Of a stretch of DNA of 64,000 bases, positions 47,401-59,400 are shown piece by piece. Within the stretch, counting starts at the first letter, position 1, and every line of letters starts with the position of its first letter. A program made the translations under genes and the position numbers. The stretch is from Chimonanthus salicifolius (lineage: Eukaryota; Streptophyta; Magnoliopsida; Laurales; Calycanthaceae), in NCBI GenBank assembly GCA_013350335.1, contig CM023540.1:47599222-47663221 (forward strand), in the 5' to 3' direction. Under the pieces are notes generated by a model. That model was given only the letters and a program-made list of their open reading frames with translations, was not told where the DNA came from and made no database searches.

Positions 47401-50400
47401 TAGTTCATTTAGTTATGTGTTGGGGCTTAAGAGATTTTATTTTTTTTTTTAAAAAAAGGAACATTTAAAGAAGATGTTTTTAATTTGGTTTTATCGTTAA
47501 AAAAGGATCATGCAGAGGTTGTCCTTCAGTGACTTACAAAAGGGTTTGGGACTAAACAGAAAAAAAGAGGAATGAGAAAGAGTTAGTTCTTGGTTGTAGG
47601 CTTGCTCGGGGTTTTGAAGTCACATGTACATTTCTAGGTATCATCCTTTACGGGCAAGGGTTGTATTGTTTTATTTCCTATTTATGTTTTTGTTCTAATT
47701 TTAATAAATTGTTCGTTACCGTTAAGAAAAAGATAACCAGCTTCAAGTCTACACGAGAATTCGATGAAAAACACGACATTGGAGGCTACTTCGTTGAAAA
47801 GCACAATTAGATTGATGCGGGCATCAAACCCAGAAATAGGATGGAAAATGGTTCGTGTTCGACCGCGACAAATGCGGGACTAAACTTGTTGGTCTGGGAA
47901 CTTGAATTGGAAGATGCGACGCATGTAGACCCATATGTGGGTCCCCAAGGCCCAACTTGAGATCGTGTGGATCCTGGTCAGAGGAAGCCCACGCGTTCAC
48001 AAGGCCTAGAGAATGAAGAGGAATCATGGAAGACATGTGGAGATGACACTTGGCTCAAATCCAACCAAACTAAATTAAAATCGGATGGATGAAAATTGTT
48101 GACTTTCAAGGCACTTTTCAGGTATCAAATGAATTTAGAATTTGATGACACTTTAGGTGTGGATAGCTTAGTCAAAGAGCTTTCCAACGAGCACAAGAAC
48201 GCCCTAATCGAGTCAGTAGCTTGGCCGTTTTACTGAACAGGTGCAGAACCACTCCGAACCATAATCTGAGCTCCTCTTAGATCCACCCATTGGCTATTTC
48301 TTCTCCAACAAAAACGTGTGATATCTTTGGAACCTCAAGGTGGACGTGTGGATGCATTTAGGATAGGATTTTACGAATTTTTATTTGTGTTTCTTGAGAA
48401 TAAATCCCAACCATCCATCATGGTGTGTTGGCACTTTAGAGCATTTCTATTGGTTTAACTGTAAGCACAAGGATTGATTCAAAATTAGAATCTAATCCTT
48501 GAGCATTTGTTTCCTTCATAGAATTAGGATTATTTGTGTACAATTTCCCACCTAGCGTGGTCGACTAAGGAAATGGTAAATTGGTCTTTTTGTATCCTTT
48601 TCTTATAAATAGCCTTGTTATCACCGTTTTACTGAACAGGTGCAGAACCACTCCGAACCATAATCTGAGCTCCTCTTAGATCCACCCATTGGCTATTTCT
48701 TCTCCAACAAAAACGTGTGATATCTTTGGAACCTCAAGGTGGACGTGTGGATGCATTTAGGATAGGATTCTATGTATTTTTATTTGTGTTTCTTGAGAAT
48801 AAATCCCAACCATCCATCATGGTGTGTTGGCACTTTAGAGCATTTCTATTGGTTTAACTGTAAGCACAAGGATTGATTCAAAATTAGAATCTAATCCTTG
48901 AGCATTTGTTTCCTTCATAGAATTAGGATTATTTGTGGACAATTTCCCACCTAGTGTGGTCGACTAAGGAAATGGTAAATTGGTCTTTTTGTATCCTTTT
49001 TCTTATAAATAGCCTTGTAATTTTCAAATTTAACACTACTTGAATTTTTTTGGAAAAAGCCTCAGTGGAGTTCATTGGAGTGCACACCAGGTTGTGGCCC
49101 GGGGCATGGAGCCAAACCCTCGGGATTGGTAATCCCACCATTGGACTATGGTCCAAACACAAGTGAGTACCATTCGTTTTTAATTCAACTATGTTTATTG
49201 GTTTTGTGATTAAGAATTTGCAATCCAAAACTTCATTTATCTCTTTTAATTCAGTGTTTCAAGTTCAATTCCATTAATTAAAAGAGACCTTAATCTAAAT
49301 TCCAATTAACTGTAATTGAATTCCTGGGCGACTTGTTACGAAATTCCTTCGTCAACTCATAGCAAGCAGAATCCTTTCATAAATACTTGATTGGTTGTGC
49401 GTTGACGAGCGAATCTCGTAACGACAAGTCTCCGAAGATGTTCCATGGGGCCCACAATGAAGCCGAAAAAAGGTAGAGGTTACACCCTCTCTCATCATCA
49501 TCAAAAGCCAAAATCCCATATACCTGTGTTCTCTTTTTCAGTTCTACTTAGTTGCTCCATTGTCTATCATGTTTTTCTTTATATTTTCCTCCATGTTATC
49601 ACTAATTTATTCTCCTCCATGTGGCTTCGATTTGTAACCTTTCAGCTCTATGTACTAGCCATCTACAGTCTTCTACTTACATGACCAAACCACCATAGAC
49701 AAGTTTTTCTCATTTGATCAACCATTTTGGATATCATTAAATCATCCTTAATGTGATTATTTCTACTCATCTATATTAGCATTCGTGTCTTCGCCGCTGT
49801 CAATTTGTCTATTTGTTTTTTCTTTATTACCCAACACTTTGCTCCATAAAGCATTGCAAGTTTGATAACTATTTTATTATATATCAATGTTCTAAAAATT
49901 GAAATCATATCATATTTTTTTTTGGTGATCAAATCTATCATCACAAATCATATTGTAAATCATAAGATATTTTATCTCTAAAAAAATTAAAAAATTAAAA
50001 AAAGAAAAAAGAAAAAAGAGTTTTTATGAAGCATTGTTCAAAATGATGATTGCCATTTATGAAGCATTGTTCAAAATTACAAAAGGAAAGTCATGTCTAT
50101 AGCTTGCTAATTACATGCAACCATGGATAGCTTATAAGACTAATACTTTGAAATCTGACTGGGATCATAGAAGAGGAATTATATTTTGGTAAAATTAACA
50201 TCTAAATAACAAAAATTGTAAGGTTTTAAAAAAACATATTGTATTATAAAGTTCAAATCATTTTCTTTAAAAATCGTCTCGTATCATAAGGATTCAATTC
50301 ATAAATTATAAGATTTTAGCAAATATGTGTACACAGACATACACATGCATTGCTTTTGACAAAATACAAGGCTATTCATTGAAAATATTTGTAAATACAT

Positions 50401-53400
50401 AGGTAATGGCAATTTAGGTATATTATAATTACTTTTTCTGTCATTAGTTTGCCAGATCTACTATTTCTTGTGGGAGAGCTCATTGACATCATACATACAT
50501 CTAAGTCAGATCCATATTACTTCCTGGTCCTCACCCAATTGTTGATGTGAATATATTGATGGTTTGCAACTAATAGAACTAACCACCAGCATTGCTCAAT
50601 TCCTTTTCAACTTCAAAGCAGTGCCTTTGTAGAGGATAAAAGATAAAACCAATAAACAGAATGTAGTCTCAATAGAAGAATCTTTCAAGTTCCAGAATGC
50701 AATCAATAAAATTGAGTCAATTAACAGAAAATCACAAAAGAAGCAATTGATACTGAAGAAGTGTGGAAGTTCAAAAGCTTCAGTAAGAAAGAAACTAACC
50801 ATTGTATTGTTGATCACGAAACTTCAACCTCTGCCTCACTCGTAAGGATTTTAACTCTCTTAGTGTAAAGTCAACTACACCAAAATTACAATAAGCTTTA
50901 GTTTATATAACAACCAAACATTCATTGGTCTATGAACTTTGTTTAAATTTCCAATCTAAGGGCATAAAGAAAGAAATAGACTCTTTAATCTCAACAAATG
51001 CAGTTGCTTGTCTAAACAAGAATATCATCATCCATCTGCTATCATATGTACAAAATTTAGAACAAATTGAACAGAAAATTGATGATAATACAGATACACA
51101 CTTGAGATGGAAATAAAGAACGAGAGAGATACAGGTAGAGGTAGATATGCACCAACTGCATGAATAGTAAAGTGTAACACTTTGCCAGGTCCACACGGAC
51201 CTGTCTGCATGTATACTTAGTATTTTGATGGAAAGCCAGATGCCATGTACCTAAATATAATTTGGTTGGATGACTATAATCATGATTCAAAGGCATATAA
51301 AGTGGATGGTTAGAGCAATGTGTTCTGTCTACTTCGAGGCAGCATTTTCATATGGCTATTATCAAATCCAATTCATTGTGTTCAAGATCCTTTCGAATGG
51401 CTATGATAAAATGCAATCCATTGTGTACCCTTTGAAAGGTGACAAAATTTTCATTCAATAACTTGGAAGTAAAGAATGCATGTTTTAGTATATGACACCC
51501 ACCGTGAATCATGATTCCCAATTTGTTACAGCATCCCTCAAATCATGTAAAAACATCACAATATTATGCTCCTACTCTAGCATAATAACTAGGCACTGTT
51601 TTATTGTTAATAATATTTTTGTTACTGTTTCAAAAAAAAAAAAGAACTAGGCACTGTTCACAAGCTGGCTTTCCTCTATCTGAATCCAGCCCATTGGGCT
51701 TTTCAAGGTTAAAGCCCAAACCCGTCTGTTTAGGAAATTTTGAAGACCGAGCCCGACTTTTTGAGACCATAAAAAATTCAACCATTCATATTGAAAGCAA
51801 ACATGAAGAGTTACAAGTGAACCAAATTTCAGCCCAAAACTCAATTTCTCACTTAGTAACTAGGCTTCCTTACCCACTAAGATCAAATGGCTAGAAATTT
51901 AATTTTTTGTTGAAGTTTAATATAGTTATAGTTCATCAACTCTACTTTCAAGCTGAACGATTATTTTTCTAATGAATTTCAAAATATTTTTTTTTAAAGA
52001 AGATGGATGAGATGTACACCTAAACACAGAAATATGGCAAACAAGCCTGTATACACAAATTTCAAGATGAAATAATGAATCCACAAATTTTTTCTATTGA
52101 TATGAATTTTGGTGGTAGAATGATTCTAAGTATTAGAGTAACATCTTATTCACCGAAGACCGCTCCGACACCATTTAAAATAAGTATGAAAATCAAGCAC
52201 TCTTTACAAATTCATGATACAGCAGTATAAGAAATTGTTCCAAGTTTCTTGATTCCCCAGCAAGGTCTTAACTGACTTAATACGCTTAGTTACGATACTT
52301 TCGGAATTTCGAAACATCCTAGAGGGGTCTTGGTGACTTAGTCTGCTCGTTTAGAGCATTTGCAAATCTCTAAGTTATCAACAAGATGTGAACTTGAAGT
52401 AAATTCAAAACTCTAGATCTCCGTTAAAGAGGAAGATCCGAAGTGTCCGATATGCTCTTAGTCGATCTCAAGATAAATAAACTAAGAGCGTGTTGTAGAA
52501 CTCTGAATCTTTGTGAAAGGGGAAGATTCAAAGTCTGACTCTCAAAAGTTCAAGGGAATGAATTTTGAGGCCCTCTCCTGCACTTGCTGAAGAGTCAAAT
52601 GAGGTATTTATGGAGATTTGTGCATACTACGCTCAAGTCCTTTCAGCACTGCTACTGAAGTTCTTTTAGCACTAATTTTGTAACTGATTCAGCAACGCTG
52701 CTAAAGTTTTTTAAGCACTAATGTTGCAACTCTTCAACGTTGTTGTTGAAGTTCTTTCAACACTAACTCTTTCCCATCACCAACCTTGAGAGTTAGGGAT
52801 TGTCTATTGGGGTGGCTACTTCTTGTATTTTTTATTTTTATTTTGTTTCTTGTTTCCTCATCTCTCTCTTCCTTATTGTTTTTCTTTCTTGCTTTGAGTA
52901 TATATCTCCTATACTCAATCGCTCTTTATGTACTACCATTTTATTTTAATGGAATCTATCAGTTAATGTTTCAAAAAAAACTCTTTCATACTACTGATGA
53001 AGTTCTTTCAACAATGCCACTGAAGTTCTTTCAGCACTAAGTCCTATGTACTAGTCTTGAACTTCTTTCAACACCATCACTGAAGTTCTTTCAACACGAA
53101 CTTTTTCAACAATAATGTGTACGTTCTTTTAGTACTACCTGATTTAAGGCAACTGTTGAAGTTCTTTCAGCACTATTGTTGAACTTCTTTTTAACACTAA
53201 CTTTATCAGCACTATTGGTAAAGTTCCTTCAACACTAACTCTTTTAGCATTATCGTTGCAATTCATTCAGTGTTGCTGCTAAGGTTCTTTCAACATGGCG
53301 ATGCACTGTCGAGTATGCCTAATATGGATCTTGATGACCACGCGAGGCTAAATGTGATCAGTAAAATCTGCCATAGAATGCTCCGAAAAAAGATATTGAT

Positions 53401-56400
53401 GATTTGATCTATCGTTGGATGTGTCAAATGGTGGGCCTTAATGGCTTCACTGACTGCTAGATATAGTTTAGGCGAGTCACACCTTGCATATTTTGATTTA
53501 CATATCCATTTGTCAATCCCAAAGTAGCGACAGATAGCTTTTACATGGATATTCAAATCGGACAGGGATTGTTGTGGTCACATCACAATAAATGAGCCAC
53601 ATCTTGCATCTTTTGATTTACATGTCTGTTCGCCAGAGTTGCAATGGGTAAATTTTACACAGATCTTCAAATCGAGTTTGCAATTATCGTGATCACATGC
53701 AATAAATGGGCCACACCTTGCATCTTTTGATTTACATGTCTATTTGTCAATTCGAGAGTTGCAATGAATAATTTTCACACAATGTTCAAATCAAATTGGT
53801 GATTATCATGAATCATGATCACCTTGCGATAAGTGGGCCACACCTTGGATCTTTTGATTTACAAATCTGCTCTTTGATCTGACAGTTGTGATAGATAACT
53901 TTTCGAATGAATCTTCAAATAAGGTTCAAAACTATGGTCATTAAATCATTGTAAGTCCATAGCTTGTATCTTTCGATTTATACACCCAATCTTTGATCCG
54001 TAAGTTGTGGAGCATTCTTTAGGCTAAGATATGTCACCAGTCAAGCCATGGAGCCTTGTTTCGAATAACTTGTGGCATCTCTTTGATCGATCATGCTATC
54101 TAAGGTCTAGATCATCTTAATTCATTCATGAACTTCAGTTTATTTCACTTACTCTTGTTGTATTTCAATTTGACATGGATATATTAAAGACTCAAATGTC
54201 GTGTGATGCAACTTTACAAAAAAAATCGGTGCCAACAGTGCCTAAAATCCCAACGGGCTTTCATGGGAGATTGACAAGCAACTCGAGTTGCTTGTTAGAA
54301 ACAAAAGAGATTCCAGGCTCCGCTATCAAAATAAGCATCTGAACCCAAAGTTTGATTAGAAGACTTATACACAAGTTCAAAAATTTAACCTGAGCAGTCC
54401 CAATGTACCACTACATGTGTTCAAGCCTATTTGTTTACGAAGGGTTCGAGCGGATGATAGTCTAGGTTTGGGCTCATGAACAAGCCCAATAAGAACCAAC
54501 AAGTTTCTCCAATTTATTCCATGATTAAAATAGGGGATATCCACAATATCGTTCCATTCAAATATCCAAGAAAGATTTGCCTATCATCTCAAGTAAAACT
54601 TAAACCAATTAAAAGTACTTTTGAAATCAATGGATAATGCTTGAACTAGTGCTCCAAGTCCTTTTGTATATTTCCCTTAACAAGGGGAGAAGAAAGTTCC
54701 TCTTGGATTGTTGGTTTTTCCCTTAAAGAGTATTCACAAACCCAATCTTAAAACACAATTTCCACGCCAAAACCTCCTATCTTGGGCCTTAAATTGCTAT
54801 TTATGTTGTTCCATTACAAAAGAATGCCTTGGTGATAATCCAGGCCATTAAACATCAAAAAATATAATTCCAACCATCTATAAGTAACATAAACTAAAAC
54901 AACAATCAACATCTACCTAACTCATCACCCTAGAACACTATAAAAAATGGCTATAACTTTTCAATATACTGTAAATTGAACTTAGATAACTAGATAAGTA
55001 ATTGAATAAGCAATCCAATGAATCTGATTTCATGTCACATGAACATCAATTACATATGAAATACGACCATATTAAAACACAAAATTCAAATTATATATAA
55101 TCTAAAAATCCTAGTGTGAACCTTTAATCCACACCAACCTCCATGTCTTGTGCTCAATTGAATCACTCCAGTTCAATCTTGGCTTATCCACTATCTGGAG
55201 GAAGACATTCGCCAAATGGTCTACATGTTCCTCAAAACCAAAGAGATTTGGGATACTAAGACCTTTATCTAGATGATGACAATTCATCTTTTATTTATCA
55301 AATATATCAAGACATTATACATCTTTTTCAGGGGGAGTCATCCATCATTCATTATTATACACAAATGTGTTGTTATTTGCTTGAATTTGACCATCTAGAG
55401 AAACTAACCTTAGCCTGGGCCCAAGATGCTCAGCCTCATAAGCAATATGTTAAAAAATGGTGGGTATTTGAATTATATGTCGGCCTTAATCCTAAGTGTT
55501 AATCGGTTAGGACATAAATTCTATTGTAGGACGTTGTACAAGTCAAACATTTTTGGCAACATTGTATATTATTTCATATAGCCATCAGAAGAACTTTACC
55601 AGTTAACTTCCTTTTTTGTATTTTTTGCCTCTCTCTTGTCTTTTCATGTATTTAACTCACTTTACATTCTACAATAGAACATGCAATCAAGAAATCTCCC
55701 TCCTCAGTTTTCCTCTCATTCTTTTTTTTTCTCCCTTTCTTCCTTTATTTCATAACATGGTCTGCAGAGCCAACATCTCTCATGCATGGCTATCTATGTT
55801 GTCCATCACTCTCCTCACAAGTGAGACCCATTTCCATGATTTGATTCAAGAGTCTACTGCACGTCTGCACCTGATCGTCCTCCTTTTTAGTTGCATCATT
55901 ATTTTTCTGCAATTTTTGGAGCCCTAAAAGGTCATATTTTCATTTTTCTACCCTTCTTTTTTTCAAAACTAGGAAAAAAAGAAGATAGATTGCTCTTTCC
56001 AAACTTAGATCTACCAAAGCATTTTGGACTTTTTTAGAGATCACCTACCCATCTTCTGTTTTTGGATTTGCACTCCATCCATTTGGTTGGATTGAGATTT
56101 AGAGTAGTGTGGAGCCCACTAAAGGACTTTTTGTCCCTACTACCTAGATGTCAAATCTGTTGCAATTTTTTCCAAGCTTAGATTTGCCTATTCATTTGGA
56201 TTTCTTTTAAAGGACCCCTCTATACACCTATGGTTTTTGGATCCTTGTTTTTTTGTCCCTGCTACCTAGACATTAGATCTATTGCTGTTTTTTTTTTTTT
56301 TTTGGGTAGGTACTATTGCAAAAAATACTATTTCTTTAGCTGTGCATTTTTTGTGCTAAGTTGGGTGGTTTTAAAAAAAAAATTATCAATTTTGTCAATT

Positions 56401-59400
56401 ATCTTAGATTCTTCGATATCATTTGGTAGTTCTGGAATATTTGGAAATAATCGAAATTTTGGACCATCATCCAAAAATGATACTAGCATAGGTAAAATCA
56501 CTAGTGCCCTTCTTAATCAGACCAACTATCTCCAATAACCCATTTCGCTAGGATGTTAATTGGGGCCAAAAAGAAACTGGATTACATTGATGAGACCATA
56601 ATTGAGCCTCCACAACTTGATCCTTGTTACAAGGAGTAGAAGGCCAATAATTACTTGGTCCAATCCTAGTTACTTCATTAAGCAAAAGAGCATATTCAAC
56701 AAATTTCATATATGCTCCCCATGGCTAAAGAGATTTGGGATGCTGAAAAATATCTTACTCCGATGATGACACTACCATGATTTACTAGATTTATCAAGAA
56801 ATTGCTCAATTATGTCAAGGAAGTCTACCATGATTTAGTACTAAAGTCAAATGAGGGGTTATTGGTTAGAGTTAGACCATCAAGAAAACTTCAATTTCAA
56901 TTGCACTAATGACGCTCAGTTATACAAGAAATGCATTGAGAAATGATGAACCTTTGAATTACTCACTATGCTAGGATGTTAATCGGGGCCAAACAGAAAC
57001 TGGATTACATTGATGAGACATAGAGAACTTTAATTTCTATTGCACTAACGACGCTCAGTTATACAAGAAATGCTTTGAGAAATGGTGTGCCTTAGGGGTA
57101 GTGGGCTCATCCGTGGGAGTTTTAGTAGGACTGTGTCTGAGTTTCCCACACATTAATCCAAAAAATTTGGTGAACCTTTGAATTACTCACTACGCTAGGA
57201 TGTTAATTGGGGCCAAACAGAAACTGAATTACTCACTATGCTAGAATGTTAATTGGGGTCAAACAGAAACTGGATTACATTGATGAAACCATAATTGAGC
57301 CTCCACAATTTGATCCTTGTTACAAGGAGTAGAAGGCCAATAATTACTTGGTCCAATCCCAGTTACTTCATTCAACAAAGCATATTCAACAAATTTCCTA
57401 TATGCTCCCTGTGGCTAAAGAGATTTGGGATGCTGAAAAAGATCTTTACTACAACGATTACACTCACCTACCATGATTTACTAGATTTATCAAGAAATTG
57501 CACAATTATGTCAAGGAAGTCTACCATGATTTAGTACTGTACTCAAATGAGGGGTTATTGGTTAGAGTTAGACCATCAAGAGAACTTTAATTTCAATTGC
57601 ACTAATGACGCTCAGTTATACAAGAAGTGCATTAACTTTTAATTACTCACTACGCTTATTCCGTGGTTCAAAATTTTCGAGTTCATATTCTTGGTACCAA
57701 GCCTCTGCCCTCCCTAAATATGGTCTACTCTACCTTACTTTTTGATGAACAACAACAGAATGTCACGAGTCATGACACCTCCACCAGTAATGTTCAAACG
57801 CTCTGCTCTTTTGTCAAAGAAAGACCCATCAATCCCCTTCCCACAAAGAAAACTCAGTACTTCTAATAATTGTCGAGATCCTCCTTCTAAAGGATCAAAA
57901 CCTCCAAGCGGGGAACCACTTTTGCACCCAGTGGAAGATTACCAATCACTTTGTGTAAACATGTTATAAATTGTATGGACGACCACTTAATCACTAGGCT
58001 AATCATACAGAGCTAGTTCAGCATCACCTCTTACACCTCCTATTGATGTCATTCAGGTCTCACGTCAGACGTACGATTCGTTCAAGATAGGGTGCAATTG
58101 CAAAGTATTCAATTCTCTAAGACTTCTAGTACTTCTCTAACTCAGACAGGTAATGTCCCCTCCAACATCCCAGATTATACTCTTGGTCCTTAGACAATTG
58201 ACTCAGGATTAACAGACAATATGGCGGTACATCAAAGGTTTTTTCATCTTTACATAGTTTGGGTCATGAAACTACTAAGCTTGCAAAGGCACCATTCCAC
58301 TCTCTTCTCAACCTACATCTTACTTATGCCTCATTCGCACCTCATTTATTTGCTAATTTGATATCTGTGAGTTCTTTACAAAATACATGAATTACTTAGC
58401 GACTTTCTTCCCCACACATTGCATCATCCAAGATCAAGACATGAAACAAATGATTGGTAGTGATCATGAAGACAAGGGTCTTTACATCTTCAATCCTACC
58501 TTTGTCTCTTACATGGTTTGTGTGGCTACACAGACACAATAGTGTAGAGACATGTTTCCCACATGGCTCTATGAAAATAGCATCAAAGAGTGATTACGCC
58601 TATTTCATTAAATGGTATATTAGAATTAAATTATACACTATAACTTATACAACATAAAATTATAAACTACAAAACATAGGATACTAAAACATGACTTCGT
58701 TTAAATTCATAGAAATATTTAAATTATAGTTTATATTATGTGCATATCTATAATTAACATGAAACCTAAGTGAGTCTCATCCAAATTGTGGCTACCCTAT
58801 AATTTAAAGCAAGGTTGTCAAAATCGCACGATTCGAGTATCATGATTCGAATCGCATCAAGTATCGAAATATCTCAAAAATTGTACGCTTTTCTAGTGAA
58901 TCGTGAATCGTACGAGTCGAATCGTATGAATCGTAGACTCGTAAAATTCATGTTGGAGAAAGAGAAAAGGAGAAAAAAAGGTTTTTTTGAGGAAAAATAA
59001 AGCCTACCTTTTGCATGATACCTATTTAAGTATCAAACCGAATGGGTTTGCGCTAGCACATTTTTTATGATCAAGTTCTACAAATCCTAACATACCTCTA
59101 TTTTTCTTTCTCCGTTTTCGTTTTTCTCCTCTTCTCTTCTTCTGAATTTTTTTTTTTTCTTTTTTCTTTCTTTGCTTCGTTTTTCTTCTTTTCTTCTGAA
59201 AATTTTCTTCTCTTTTCTATCTTATCATTCGCATGATTTATGTAATGCTATATATGTAATAAATTTCATGAAATAATAATGGAATTAAGTTTGCAGGTCA
59301 ACAATTTAACTTCCATAGTCATACAGTATAATGTATGGTATATAATAGTATAATGTTATATTGTATAATGTATAGTGTACAAAATACTGTATTTTGGAAT

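Larger units (their letters stand above)
37176..48430 (+). repeat. Segmental duplication, copy B (in the intact GDPD gene)
   Basis: This is the counterpart of 1-10059. It covers most of intron 6, exon 6, intron 5, exon 5 and about three quarters of intron 4. It is about 1.2 kb longer than copy A, mainly through 38410-39300 (LINE) and about 41340-41945, and shorter near 45000 (about 170 bp). Upstream exon 7 and downstream exon 4 join it in the correct gene order, so this is the native location. Confidence 0.93.

Noticed and set aside
1..48430. Interpretation of 1-10059 and 37176-48430 as the two LTRs of one giant element
   Set aside because: The copies contain GDPD exons with splice sites and several independent transposons, show no shared TG...CA termini, and the DNA between them holds a host PPR gene and separate insertions.
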